Assembly (NCBI GenBank): GCA_023623095.1
Contig: JAMNXX010000122.1
Span: forward strand, 1-14,112
DNA from: Bacillota bacterium
Lineage (GTDB): Bacteria; Bacillota; Clostridia; Peptostreptococcales; Thermotaleaceae
Direction: 5' to 3'
DNA: 14,112 nucleotides
Positions 1 through 8,309 of this stretch are shown in pieces; the first letter of the stretch is position 1; each line of letters starts with the position of its first letter. The notes beneath the pieces are model-generated. The model had not been told where the DNA came from and made no database searches. It saw only the letters and a program-made list of their open reading frames with translations. Position numbers and translations under genes: made by a program.

Positions 1-1
1 A

Positions 2-787
2 CAATTTACAGGCGTAAAGGAATTCATCGACGGCACAGCAATGGCCTATACCGGTTTATTGATAGAACCCTATGCAGACAGGCCGGATTTTTACGGTTGT
101 ACGATGATCGATCCAGAGGAGCTAAAAAATAAAATGGGGCTGTTGAGCAAAGAAAATATTCGGGCACGCCTGCATGCCTGCGGAGATGGCGCTGTCCGGC
201 TGGCATTAGATATCATTGAAGAAATACAAAAAGAAAATCCTAAAGAACCGCTCCGCCACACCATCGAACATATTGAGAACATTCATCCGGACGATCTAAA
301 AAGGTTTAAAGAATTAGGCGTTATCGCCTCCGTACAACCGGATCATTTGTGGGTAGACGTATATGAAGAACATCCCTTCCATCAAATTCTTGGGGAAGAA
401 AGAAATCAGCTGGCTTGGCCTTTCAAATCCCTTCTGCAGCATGGTGCCCCCATGGCTTTCGGAACTGATTATCCCATATCCGATCTGGATCCAATGAGGG
501 GAATTTATCGTGCGGTTACCCGCCTGCATGAAGACGGGGAACCAAAAGGAGGCTGGATCCCAAAAGAAAAGCTTTCAGTGGCAGAAGCACTGAAACAATA
601 TACCATCGGCTCCGCTTATCAAATGTTCCGAGAAAAAGAACTGGGAACGCTGGAAGCAGGAAAACTGGCGGATATCGTTGTGCTGGATCGGAATCTATTT
701 GAAATCCCCCCTGAACAAATCCGAGAAGCGAAAGCTGTGCTAACAATAATGGATGGGAAGATCATTTATGAAGCAGATGCTATATAA
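2..787 (+). CDS. YtcJ-like metal-dependent amidohydrolase, 3' part only
   Basis: The gene enters from the left edge. The reading frame is open from base 2, giving 261 visible residues, and the first of these (GVKEFIDGTAMAYTG) already match the middle of an amidohydrolase-3 (YtcJ) protein. The ATG at base 41 is therefore internal, and roughly the first half of a normal 530-residue protein is missing. Visible family marks are the metal-site histidines in RLHACGDGA and HTIEHIENI, the catalytic aspartate in FGTDYPI, and the typical C-terminal end GTLEAGKLADIVVLD. Members hydrolyse C-N bonds of amides, ureas or ring compounds in the cytoplasm, but their substrates are mostly unknown. It converges on the NhaC gene across a 132-bp gap. 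Family confidence is high; substrate is not assigned. Confidence 0.88.
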   Translation, partial: QFTGVKEFIDGTAMAYTGLLIEPYADRPDFYGCTMIDPEELKNKMGLLSKENIRARLHACGDGAVRLALDIIEEIQKENPKEPLRHTIEHIENIHPDDLKRFKELGVIASVQPDHLWVDVYEEHPFHQILGEERNQLAWPFKSLLQHGAPMAFGTDYPISDLDPMRGIYRAVTRLHEDGEPKGGWIPKEKLSVAEALKQYTIGSAYQMFREKELGTLEAGKLADIVVLDRNLFEIPPEQIREAKAVLTIMDGKIIYEADAI

Positions 788-828
788 AAGATTTTGAACT
801 TGATATGAATGCTGAACAAAAATAAACA

Positions 829-864
829 AAACATTCGCCTCCCCTTAAAGGGAGGCGAATGTTT
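829..864 (-). terminator. Rho-independent terminator between convergent genes
   Basis: A 15-bp perfect stem (AAACATTCGCCTCCC paired with GGGAGGCGAATGTTT) has a 6-nt loop. On the minus strand the stem is followed by a T-rich run (GTTTATTTTTG), so it best serves the NhaC operon, 56 bp after its stop. On the plus strand the T tract is poor, but the stem could still help end the amidohydrolase transcript. Confidence 0.85.
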
Positions 865-919
865 ATAGAAGGTTATTAAGTGAGGTGATTTTCAGGCATT
901 GTATTTTTCGCTCATTTTT

Positions 920-2293
920 CTATAAAATAAATCCAAGGATAAGATACAACACCGCAGTAGCTGCTGCCGCTAACAATGCATAGGGCAGAAGGCAAATTGC
1001 TTGATCCGTAGGTCGGATTTGAACTGAAGCAGAACTCATCAGCATCTGATCCGAGAAGAAGCATGCGTGTCCTCCGAAAACCGCTCCAGATACGATAGAA
1101 CCCATCGCCAAATATACGCTGATGTCAAAATATTCTGCCAATGGGACGACGATTGGGAAAAACAATATCATTACTGCCCAGAAATCCATTCCCGCAAAAG
1201 ACATTAGTCCAACAACAATGAATGTAATGACGGGAATTGCCCCCCCAATCATATAAGGCTTCACGGATTCGATCACATAGTCGCTAAATCCAAGGCCATT
1301 TACAGCCTCTACGAAGATGAATGCCATCATGATAAATGTGGCAATAAAAATCATATCCTTAATTCCTTCAAAAAAGGTATCAAAAAACTGTGTAACGCTC
1401 ATAATTTTGGTAGGAATATATAAAACAAAACAAGTTGCAATGCCTAGAATGACACCGGGAACGAGATCTTCCGTCAATAATGTTACTGTAACAACAACAA
1501 GCATCGGGAGCAGAAAGTTTCTCAGCTTCGGTTTCGTTTTGCTCAATATTCTTTCCCGCTCTTCATCAAACTCTTCGCTGCTTGCAGCCAATTCGTCAGG
1601 AAAAAGAACTCCCTCCGAAGCTCTTGCATACGCTTTCTTCAATGGCCCTATCTTCGGAATGATTCCGTAGATCATCAGCGGCACCATCGCAATCGCAATG
1701 ATTGCATAAAAAATATAAGGGATCAGCTTTGTATATCCTGAGATAAGCGTTTCATCTGCCGCCATTCCTACGGACTGCATGAGTCCGAATATAAATACTG
1801 CCCATGTGGAAAATGGATTTAATACGCATATGGGAGCACCCGTTGTATTGATCGTGATCGCCAACATCTCTCGCGGTACTTTATATTGATCCGTAATCCC
1901 TCTCATCGCAGAACCGATCGTTAAATTGTTCAGATAATCATCGATAAAGATTAAGATTCCAAGAATAAATGTAGCCAAAAGGCTGCTTTTTTCAGATTTA
2001 ATATACTTTGTTGCAAAAACCCCAAATCCAAAAGTTCCGCCAGATTCCTCAAGCAATTTGATCAATCCGCCAAACAACAACAGCATCAACAATATCCACG
2101 AATAAGTTTCATCTGCAAGCATCGTATAAATCAAATCGATAAATGTCCATAAAATTCCCGTTATCCCTTCTGAAATAAACAAAGCAATAAAAATAGATAC
2201 CAAGATGCATTCAAATATCCGCCTTGTCCATAACACCGAAACAAGCAGGACAACAATGGGTATACACGAGATCAGACCGTATCCGCCTTCCAA
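920..2293 (-). CDS. NhaC-family Na+/H+ antiporter-like transporter
   Basis: A 457-residue membrane protein with about a dozen hydrophobic segments and the NhaC-family (Na_H_antiporter) core. The hallmark stretch is IDDYLNNLTIGSAMRG around residues 117-131, with the paired aspartates D118 and D119, followed by a conserved TGAPICVLNPFSTW block near 151-164. The start is a TTG at 2293, chosen because AAGGAGG lies 9 nt upstream and no ATG is better placed. It follows the ureohydrolase gene after 99 nt with no terminator between them, so the two are probably co-transcribed. Family members exchange sodium for protons, and some exchange organic acids or amino acids, such as malate/lactate in MleN. 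Next to a ureohydrolase it may carry the guanidino substrate or the amine product; that is inference. Confidence 0.87.
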   Translation of the reverse strand: MEGGYGLISCIPIVVLLVSVLWTRRIFECILVSIFIALFISEGITGILWTFIDLIYTMLADETYSWILLMLLLFGGLIKLLEESGGTFGFGVFATKYIKSEKSSLLATFILGILIFIDDYLNNLTIGSAMRGITDQYKVPREMLAITINTTGAPICVLNPFSTWAVFIFGLMQSVGMAADETLISGYTKLIPYIFYAIIAIAMVPLMIYGIIPKIGPLKKAYARASEGVLFPDELAASSEEFDEERERILSKTKPKLRNFLLPMLVVVTVTLLTEDLVPGVILGIATCFVLYIPTKIMSVTQFFDTFFEGIKDMIFIATFIMMAFIFVEAVNGLGFSDYVIESVKPYMIGGAIPVITFIVVGLMSFAGMDFWAVMILFFPIVVPLAEYFDISVYLAMGSIVSGAVFGGHACFFSDQMLMSSASVQIRPTDQAICLLPYALLAAAATAVLYLILGFIL

Positions 2294-2392
2294 TGAACAG
2301 TCCCTCCTTCTTTTATCAATTTCAGGGGAAGAGCCTAGCGCTGCTCAACCCCATAAAATCCTACACGGCAAAAGCAAACATATTCTGCAGGC

Positions 2393-3286
2393 CTATTTTT
2401 TAAGATAAAGCTGACCAAATACTTCATACATGATCTTGAGCGCCGCCCAAGATGTAATATCTGAAGAATCTAACGGCGGAGATACCTCCACGATATCCAT
2501 TGCTTTGATAGGGAGCTCTTGAAAAAGCACCTTGATGATCTGCATCATTTCACGCGTGCTCAATCCGCCTCCCTCTGGCGTTCCTGTGCCCGGTGCATAG
2601 GCAGGATCCAACACATCAATATCAAGCGTCAGGTAGATCACGTCAAACCCCTGATAGCGCTCTAATAATGTGTCAATCGTATGGTTTATTCCTTTTTCGT
2701 ATACTTCAAGTGCACGGATCACTTTGATATCCGGATGCTTCGATAGGAAATCCAGCTCTTCCGCTTCCCAAGAACGGATGCCTACAAAAGTTAATCCTCT
2801 TTCTGTAGCATTTTCATGTTCCAACACCCTTCTTTGGGTACAAGCATGAGACCACTTATGTCCGCAATAATCGATCAAAATATCACAATGGGAATCGAAA
2901 TGGATGATTCCTACATTTTTTCCCTGGTGCACATCTAAAAAAGCCTCTTCTATCGGGATTGTTACCGAGTGATCTCCTCCTAAAAAGAAGCAAAACTTTC
3001 CTGTTTTGAACATCTCCCTGCAACCTTCCCGGATCGTACGGAAATAACGCTCCCAGTTTAAATCCACATCAAAATCTCCCTCATCTTTGATAAAAAAGCC
3101 CTGATCCATAATAATTCCGGATTCCGTGATCGGTGGAAGTACCTTCGATAACTGTCGGATCCTATCGGGAGCCTCTGCTGCCCCTTTTCCTGCACTTGCT
3201 GCACAATCCCATGGGATGCCTTTCAGCAGGACATCCGCCTTTTCGAAATCGTTTGTAGCCAATTCTCCCCAAGGTACATATGTCAT
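2393..3286 (-). CDS. Agmatinase-family ureohydrolase (copy 1)
   Basis: A 297-residue ureohydrolase (arginase/agmatinase superfamily), full length for the family. The two-manganese site is complete: H106 in GGDHS, D131/H133/D135 in HFDSHCD, and D222/D224 in DIDVLDP. H147 (SHACTQRR) and E267 (VEVSPPLD) are also present. Such enzymes remove urea from a guanidino group, for example turning agmatine into putrescine in the cytoplasm. The ATG at 3286 is preceded by GGGAG at 4 nt, and an in-frame TAG 42 nt upstream limits any longer start. It leads an apparent operon with the NhaC gene and has its own activator-type promoter about 140 bp upstream. It differs clearly in sequence from the second ureohydrolase at 8900-9856. 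Agmatinase is the most likely role, but guanidinobutyrase or a related activity is possible. Confidence 0.88.
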   Translation of the reverse strand: MTYVPWGELATNDFEKADVLLKGIPWDCAASAGKGAAEAPDRIRQLSKVLPPITESGIIMDQGFFIKDEGDFDVDLNWERYFRTIREGCREMFKTGKFCFFLGGDHSVTIPIEEAFLDVHQGKNVGIIHFDSHCDILIDYCGHKWSHACTQRRVLEHENATERGLTFVGIRSWEAEELDFLSKHPDIKVIRALEVYEKGINHTIDTLLERYQGFDVIYLTLDIDVLDPAYAPGTGTPEGGGLSTREMMQIIKVLFQELPIKAMDIVEVSPPLDSSDITSWAALKIMYEVFGQLYLKK

Positions 3287-3295
3287 TTTTCTCCC

Positions 3296-3313
3296 GTTCT
3301 TATCAATAAGAAC
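3296..3313. repeat. 18-bp inverted repeat just upstream of ureohydrolase 1
   Basis: Two perfect 8-bp arms, GTTCTTAT and ATAAGAAC, are separated by two bases. It lies about 10-27 bp before the start codon, inside the predicted transcript, so it could be an operator or an RNA element affecting translation. Confidence 0.5.
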
Positions 3314-3434
3314 AGTTCCCCCTTTCTAATCAGCCTATTTTTGTTTTTTCTTTGCTTTACGCTATAAATATGAATTCCACACAGAAATATTTTCACTGGC
3401 AGCATTCGAGAAAACTTGCCTGCACCTTTTTCGT

Positions 3435-3463
3435 ATTATACAATTTATAAACAATATTTAGAA
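3435..3463 (-). promoter_or_regulatory. Predicted sigma-A promoter for the ureohydrolase 1-nhaC operon
   Basis: On the minus strand the -10 is a perfect TATAAT (3440-3435), with a weak -35 TTCTAA 17 bp further upstream. The weak -35 suggests dependence on an activator. The predicted start near 3428 leaves a leader of about 140 nt. The promoter can be aligned without gaps to the chemotaxis gene promoter. Confidence 0.62.
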
Positions 3464-3491
3464 TTGTACGAATATATGATTTCCAAATCAA

Positions 3492-3507
3492 TACTCCTTA
3501 AGTAGTA
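3492..3507. promoter_or_regulatory. 16-bp dyad, candidate LuxR/NarL-type operator (copy 1)
   Basis: TACTCCTTAAGTAGTA on the plus strand differs at one base from the perfect palindrome at 5387-5402. The layout is two 7-bp half sites with a 2-bp centre. It ends 52 bp upstream of the TATAAT -10, with its centre about 71.5 bp before the predicted transcription start, a usual place for an activator. Confidence 0.65.
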
Positions 3508-3546
3508 TATCCCGGGTAAGCCAAACCGATATTAAAACATGCATTT

Positions 3547-5214
3547 CTAATGGTTTAAATTGCTGATCATATCTCGCAGATCCGATAACATTTTTTCTAC
3601 TTCTTTTGTGTTAGATACCTTTTCCTCGAAGGAAATAAGACATTCATTTATAATGTCAGCCAAGTCATTCAATCCAGAAGCGATCTCCTGTACTTCCGAA
3701 AGCAGTTTCTCATTGCCTTCATCTACTTTCTTCATGCAATGGATTCCATTTTCTATTCCCTTCGTAATATCCTTGAAACTTGAATCGTTGACCGTTTTCC
3801 GAAAATCCTCAAAATCCATGTCCATTCCGGCAACCCCAACCAAAATATCACCAATGTAAACGGGAAGACTATACGAAATGGTTTCCATATTGCTATAGGG
3901 ATCAAAATAGATATCGCTCCATGCTCCCTTTTTTTGTATCACTGCGTCGTAATACCAAGCCATATAGGGATTCTCTTTGTTGAATTCCCTCAGCTTCACC
4001 AAACCCTGCTTCGTAAACGTTCCATCCTTTTTGTCATCCGCATAAAATACGCCACAAACATCCTCATCCGGAGAGAGGTACGGCAATAATTCCGGAGCGA
4101 TTTGAAAATAGGCGCCTGCGACCATTTCTGTTGTCTCTGCGGCTTTTTTCACGATAGCTTCGATTCTAGTCTGATACCCTAAGGCAAAAGTTCTGTCTTT
4201 CTTCAGCTTTTCAATATCGATCTCTTTCAAAGCTTGCGAGGATAGAGCCGCCACGGCATTCTCTATAGCTGCTGCATTTTCCCCCAAAAGCATTTTTGCA
4301 TCCCCAATGCTTACGTTAATCTGAGTAACCAGCTCTTCTATGGAATCCGCTTTTTCTTTTGCAGCCTCAATTTCTCGTTTGATATCTTCGATATTCGCTT
4401 CAATTTCTTTTGCGAAGATAGATGTTTTTTCAGATAAGTTTCCAACTTCCTCCGCAACCACCGCGAATCCTCTTCCCGCTTCTCCTGCCCTTGCAGCCTC
4501 GATAGAGGCATTTAGCGAGAGCATCTTCGTCTGTCTGGCAATTGCTTGGATGTTAGAAACAATATCATCGATTGAATTTGATCGGTTGGCTAGCATATCG
4601 ATTCTTTCTACTACCTCTTTAATCGCTTGCTCATAAATGCTAATTTTTGCTTTCGCCTCTCTGCTAACTTTGGATTCAATCTCATTAAATTCCCCTAAAT
4701 CCTGAAGGCGGTGTTTGATCCCTTGAAATGATCTAGTAATATCTTTCGATAAAGATACATACTCTTTTTCTAAAAGATTGATTTTCTGAGCCTTTTCTGA
4801 ATAGCGATCCCTTGACTGTTTCGCTGCTTTCAGTGCATTTTCTGCAGTTACGGCATATTGCTCACATACTTCCAAGATCCTCCTATAGTCAGACAAAATC
4901 TGATCAAGATAATAAACGGCATCATCTATTTTATCTTTGAATGCGTCTTCTACTTTCGCGTCCTCTTTTAATTTTTTTACATGCATAGCCGTACTGTCAT
5001 ATCCATCTTCCACAAATTTGCATATCCATTTGCTGATAACGCCTGCTATACATAAAGGAATTAAAACAGAGGTAGCCGTTATTGCGGATATAAAGGCTAC
5101 CTTATGCTCGATCATCTTCGTGAAGTTGCTTACAATAACCCCCAACAGAACCATATTGAATATAATTGTGGGTATCCCGTACATAAAAATTATCTTATAT
5201 TTTCGTTTTTTCAT
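3547..5214 (-). CDS. Methyl-accepting chemotaxis protein with C-terminal Cache-like domain
   Basis: A 555-residue chemoreceptor. Two hydrophobic helices (about residues 7-28 and 40-63) flank a short loop of only about ten residues, so there is no external sensor domain. A long helical region follows, with the signalling hairpin tip near 231-260 ([18 protein letters not shown], then AVVAEEV). Past the signalling domain, near 345-473, is a Cache-like module (AWYYDAV, then [28 protein letters not shown]), then a helical tail. If the helices insert as predicted, this sensor faces the cytoplasm. The ATG at 5214 is preferred over the one at 5220 because AAAGGGA lies 6 nt before it and almost touches the other. 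Its promoter matches that of ureohydrolase 1. No clear terminator follows, so some read-through into that operon is possible. It should signal to CheA; the ligand is unknown. Confidence 0.85.
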   Translation of the reverse strand: MKKRKYKIIFMYGIPTIIFNMVLLGVIVSNFTKMIEHKVAFISAITATSVLIPLCIAGVISKWICKFVEDGYDSTAMHVKKLKEDAKVEDAFKDKIDDAVYYLDQILSDYRRILEVCEQYAVTAENALKAAKQSRDRYSEKAQKINLLEKEYVSLSKDITRSFQGIKHRLQDLGEFNEIESKVSREAKAKISIYEQAIKEVVERIDMLANRSNSIDDIVSNIQAIARQTKMLSLNASIEAARAGEAGRGFAVVAEEVGNLSEKTSIFAKEIEANIEDIKREIEAAKEKADSIEELVTQINVSIGDAKMLLGENAAAIENAVAALSSQALKEIDIEKLKKDRTFALGYQTRIEAIVKKAAETTEMVAGAYFQIAPELLPYLSPDEDVCGVFYADDKKDGTFTKQGLVKLREFNKENPYMAWYYDAVIQKKGAWSDIYFDPYSNMETISYSLPVYIGDILVGVAGMDMDFEDFRKTVNDSSFKDITKGIENGIHCMKKVDEGNEKLLSEVQEIASGLNDLADIINECLISFEEKVSNTKEVEKMLSDLRDMISNLNH

Positions 5215-5329
5215 ATGCATTCCCTTTCAAACATAAATGGATCAAAACCTATGAAATTTTGGTTTTCTCAACCCCTGTAGCCCATTCCCTCCAATGTAAA
5301 TATGCCATTTTTTTCTATTCCCTCTTTAT

Positions 5330-5358
5330 ATTGTATATTCTGTATAGAATGTTTTGAA
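5330..5358 (-). promoter_or_regulatory. Predicted sigma-A promoter for the chemotaxis gene
   Basis: On the minus strand a TACAAT -10 (5335-5330) lies 17 bp from a weak -35 TTCAAA (5358-5353). It aligns base for base with the ureohydrolase 1 promoter, including a shared ACAATTC across the -35 region. The predicted start near 5323 gives a leader of about 110 nt. Confidence 0.55.
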
Positions 5359-5386
5359 TTGTCTGAAAGTATAATCCCTTAATAGC

Positions 5387-5402
5387 TACTACTTAAGTAG
5401 TA
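5387..5402. promoter_or_regulatory. 16-bp perfect palindrome, candidate LuxR/NarL-type operator (copy 2)
   Basis: TACTACTTAAGTAGTA is its own reverse complement. It reads as two TACTACT heptamers in inverted order around TA, the 7-2-7 spacing known for NarL, whose heptamer is TACYYMT (6 of 7 positions match). It ends exactly 52 bp from the chemotaxis gene -10 and lies about 94 bp before the luxR-type gene -35, so it could control both directions. The intergenic stretch 5215-5565 holds this dyad and two promoters, and no gene. Confidence 0.7.
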
Positions 5403-5495
5403 TTTCATATCATCAATGATACTTTCCTTCATAGCAATCATCTGCAGTTTATTTGATAAAGAACAAAAGAGAATAGAATTACTTTTTTGCATTAA

Positions 5496-5524
5496 TTGAA
5501 ATTTTCAGGAATCTATGCTATGAT
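5496..5524 (+). promoter_or_regulatory. Predicted sigma-A promoter for the LuxR-type regulator
   Basis: TTGAAA (5496-5501), a 17-bp spacer and TATGAT (5519-5524) make a good consensus promoter. The predicted start is near 5531, 20-35 nt before the gene. Confidence 0.7.
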
Positions 5525-5565
5525 ATGTCAAAAAAAGAAAAAATAAGAGGGAGTTGATAATACCA

Positions 5566-6339
5566 TTGTTAAGCCAAAACGAATGGTTATCGATGAACGA
5601 AATTATTTTTTCGATCTACGCAATCCCTGATATGACAAAGATGAGAAAAGTTTTTCTTGACGCGCTGCATTCTCTTATTTTCTACGATAGTGCTCTGTTT
5701 GATTTTGCTATAACGAACAATAGAAATCCCCTCTTTTTTGATCCTGTTTCGGTCAATATCCATGAAAAATACATCAAAAATTATTATGAATATTTTCAAC
5801 ATATCGACTATACAAGATGGATTTTTTTCCAGCCAAATCCAATCATTTATCGGGATACGGACTTATTAAGCAACAAGCTCAGAGAAAGTACAGAATATTT
5901 TAAAAATTGGATGCAACCTACAAACACTTATTTTGGAGCAGGTTCTACAATCATTTCTGACGGTACGCTGCTCGGTTCCGTGACGCTATTTCGTTCCGCA
6001 AGCCATGATAATTTCTCTGAAAGGGATTTATTCATATTGGAAATACTTAATTCGCACTTGTCCAATCGATTATCTCAAGCTTATCCGCAAGGCATCAAAA
6101 ACAATATCGTGCAGATACAGCAATCTAATAATTTGAAGGAAAAATACGGTCTAACAAATAGAGAATTAGAAATCATACAGCTCGTATCGAACGGTCTGAG
6201 CAATCAAGAAATCAGCAGAGCATTGTTCATCAGCGAAACAACCGTAAAAAAGCATTTAAACAATATTTTCAAAAAACTAAACATATGCAGCCGTACGCAG
6301 CTCGTTAAGCTTATTTATTTAAATGTTCTTAACAGCTAA
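5566..6339 (+). CDS. LuxR-family transcriptional regulator with GAF-like sensor domain
   Basis: About 257 residues. The C-terminal 60 residues (near 196-252) are a LuxR/NarL-type helix-turn-helix: LTNRELEIIQLVSNG, then NQEISRALFISETTVKKHL, with the recognition helix near 223-238. The first 170 residues look like a GAF-like ligand-binding domain, without the phospho-acceptor pattern of a receiver domain. It probably senses a small molecule directly. The start is uncertain. A TTG at 5566 has GGAG 12 nt upstream, a TTG at 5554 touches that site, and an ATG at 5593 has no site. It is divergent from the chemotaxis gene, and a 16-bp dyad of the kind this family binds lies between them and again before ureohydrolase 1. 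I infer that it controls those genes and possibly itself. Confidence 0.85.
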   Translation: MLSQNEWLSMNEIIFSIYAIPDMTKMRKVFLDALHSLIFYDSALFDFAITNNRNPLFFDPVSVNIHEKYIKNYYEYFQHIDYTRWIFFQPNPIIYRDTDLLSNKLRESTEYFKNWMQPTNTYFGAGSTIISDGTLLGSVTLFRSASHDNFSERDLFILEILNSHLSNRLSQAYPQGIKNNIVQIQQSNNLKEKYGLTNRELEIIQLVSNGLSNQEISRALFISETTVKKHLNNIFKKLNICSRTQLVKLIYLNVLNS

Positions 6340-6342
6340 AAT

Positions 6343-6368
6343 AAAAAGGACAAGAATGTCCTTTTTTT
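6343..6368. terminator. Bidirectional Rho-independent terminator
   Basis: A 10-bp stem (AAAAAGGACA with TGTCCTTTTT) around an AGAA loop begins 4 bp after the LuxR-type gene stop and runs into T's on the plus strand. On the minus strand the stem is followed by TTTTTATTTTA, so it also ends the convergent sigma-54 activator transcript. The 144 bp from here to 6512 holds no feature I can support. Confidence 0.88.
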
Positions 6369-6512
6369 GTTTGAGATCCATATTCAAAATCTGCATAGGA
6401 GAAAGCGTCATGAAGCAATGACTCCTGTTTTCAAAATTTTTACCTCTCAAAATACAGTTCTTCCCTCTGATTTTCCCTCGTTTAGCAGTATATCCTTCGA
6501 TTACCTTTCAAT

Positions 6513-8147
6513 TTATGAAGGAATATATTTTTTGATTTTCCTGACCGCCGTAGGTTGGCTGATTCCAAGCTCTTTAGCTACCCCTACGGTGGTTTTCCAT
6601 TTTTCATAAGCTTCTACAACAAGCTGTCTTTCATATTCTTCCAGGGCCTCTTGAAGGGTTTTGTTTTTTTTCGTATTCAAGTCGCCATGATTCATATTGG
6701 GAAGCAAGCGAACATCCATAATATCCTGAGTCGAGACTAAAACCATACGCTCAATCAAATTTTCAAGCTCTCGAATATTTCCTGGCCAATCATATTCCAT
6801 AAAATAATCGATAATGTCGGAAGACAGTTTTTTATTTTGATTGTACTTTTTATTATATTGTTCAAGAAAATGCATGCTCAAATGAATGATATCTTCTTTT
6901 CTCTCTCGAAGAGGGGGGATGTGTATATCGACAACATTCAGTCGATAATACAGATCTTCACGAAATCTTCCTTCTTGAACAAGTTCTTTTAAATTTTGAT
7001 TCGTTGCGGTTACCAGTCGAAAATCTACATCGATTGGCTTTAGACCGCCAATGCGTGTGATTTTTTTATCCTGCACGACCTTGAGCAATTTCATTTGAAG
7101 GTGGAGCGGTAGCTCTCCTACTTCATCTAAAAAAAGCGTTCCTTTATCGGCGACTTCAATGAGACCAATCTTCCCTTTTGGATCCGCCCCTGTAAAGGAT
7201 CCTTTTTCATATCCAAATAGTTCCGATTCTAAAAGGTTTTCAGGAATACTTCCACAATCAATTTCTATAAGGGGTCCATCTACACGTTTGCTTTTTGCAT
7301 GTATCATCCTAGCAAACATCGTCTTCCCAACACCAGATTCCCCCTGAATGAGTATATTGGCATCAAATTTCGATACCCTCTCAATCATATTTAAAACGGA
7401 TACGATTTTTTTGCTGTTGCCAATAATCGTAGGGTAACTTTTATTTTTTTCCCTTAGTTCTTTAATTTCAGCAGAATATCTTTCCACTTTATTTTCTAGG
7501 AGGGCGTATTGTTCTTTCAATTTCATAAAATCGGTCAAATCCCTGGTAAAGCTAATGACTTTTATGATTTTTCCCTGTCCGTTTTTGATCGGAACGGCTG
7601 TAACGATGAGTTTTTTCCCTTTCTGGGTCTCCTGTACCATGGTTACAGGTTCACCGCTTTTAAGCACGATCGCTGTTACAGACGGCTTAAATATCCCCAG
7701 TTTTTCCGCTTCAAATACGCTTTTTCCTTCTATTTTTTCCTTTTTCGTATCATACATTTTTTCAAAAGAAGGAAAAACTTTGCAGATGATTCCCTCCCCA
7801 TCTGTTATTAAAATATCATCATGGATAGAATTTAGGATGATATCCACTTCATCTTTCAGAAGCTTTATGTTTTCCATCTTTAAGAGCGCTTGCTCAAGTT
7901 CGGAGGTTTCTTTTAAAATAAACACCTCTTTATTTTCCCATGAACATAAATGGAGAATAAGAAACTCTATGTCGTTCAATCGGCACGTAAATGCCTTTTC
8001 TTTATTATCCAACATCATTTTAAAATGTTTTTTTATTTTAGATTCATTTAATTTTCGAATGCTGTCTGAAGCATTTTGCTCAATTGTATGATTGACTGTA
8101 TCATATATATAGACAGCTTGTTTGATACGTTCCATCAGTCCAACCAT
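6513..8147 (-). CDS. Sigma-54-dependent transcriptional activator with PAS domains
   Basis: A 544-residue enhancer-binding protein. A PAS-like region covers about residues 1-85, a second and clearer PAS domain about 100-205 (ILNSIHDDILITDGEG), and a short coiled coil about 206-236. The AAA+ sigma-54 interaction domain follows (about 240-480) with Walker A GESGVGKT (269-276), the sigma-54 contact loop GSFTGA (316-321), Walker B TLFLDE, and RFREDLYYRL. The end (519-541) is a short TyrR/Fis-type helix-turn-helix. There is no receiver domain, so it is probably triggered by a ligand. The ATG at 8147 is chosen because GAGGAG lies 6 nt upstream; a TTG 93 nt further upstream has no ribosome binding site. 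A sigma-54 promoter is found before the BCCT operon, its likely target. No similar -24/-12 site was found at the other genes. Confidence 0.92.
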   Translation of the reverse strand: MVGLMERIKQAVYIYDTVNHTIEQNASDSIRKLNESKIKKHFKMMLDNKEKAFTCRLNDIEFLILHLCSWENKEVFILKETSELEQALLKMENIKLLKDEVDIILNSIHDDILITDGEGIICKVFPSFEKMYDTKKEKIEGKSVFEAEKLGIFKPSVTAIVLKSGEPVTMVQETQKGKKLIVTAVPIKNGQGKIIKVISFTRDLTDFMKLKEQYALLENKVERYSAEIKELREKNKSYPTIIGNSKKIVSVLNMIERVSKFDANILIQGESGVGKTMFARMIHAKSKRVDGPLIEIDCGSIPENLLESELFGYEKGSFTGADPKGKIGLIEVADKGTLFLDEVGELPLHLQMKLLKVVQDKKITRIGGLKPIDVDFRLVTATNQNLKELVQEGRFREDLYYRLNVVDIHIPPLRERKEDIIHLSMHFLEQYNKKYNQNKKLSSDIIDYFMEYDWPGNIRELENLIERMVLVSTQDIMDVRLLPNMNHGDLNTKKNKTLQEALEEYERQLVVEAYEKWKTTVGVAKELGISQPTAVRKIKKYIPS

Positions 8148-8265
8148 ATTTATCTCCTCATCACTATATTCATGGCTTTCGCAAAACGAAATTTTATAAG
8201 AAGTCGGGATTTTCTCTCTTAGAAAAAGTCCGGCATCCAATCAAATAAAAAGAGAAAAATTGCAG

Positions 8266-8289
8266 CAGATGATGCACAAGCATCATCTG
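8266..8289 (-). terminator. Probable terminator after the C_GCAxxG_C_C gene
   Basis: A 10-bp perfect stem (CAGATGATGC with GCATCATCTG) has a 4-nt loop. On the minus strand it is followed by CTGCAATTTTT, so the T run begins 7 nt after the stem. It starts 20 bp after the gene stop and separates that gene from the sigma-54 activator gene. Confidence 0.7.
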
Positions 8290-8309
8290 TAAAATATGGA
8301 ATGATATAA

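Noticed and set aside
3526..3532. CCGATAT, resembling the -10 of a motility sigma-28 promoter
   Set aside because: It points away from the chemotaxis and ureohydrolase genes, and no TAAA box lies at the right distance.
4340..4636. A 98-codon plus-strand frame
   Set aside because: It is antisense to the conserved signalling domain of the chemoreceptor and shows no family motif.
7555..8091. A 178-codon plus-strand frame
   Set aside because: It lies wholly antisense to the PAS region of the sigma-54 activator, is rich in S and F as shadow frames are, and has no recognisable domain.
8148..8240. A 31-residue N-terminal extension of the sigma-54 activator from a TTG
   Set aside because: No ribosome binding site precedes it, whereas GAGGAG is ideally placed before the ATG at 8147.
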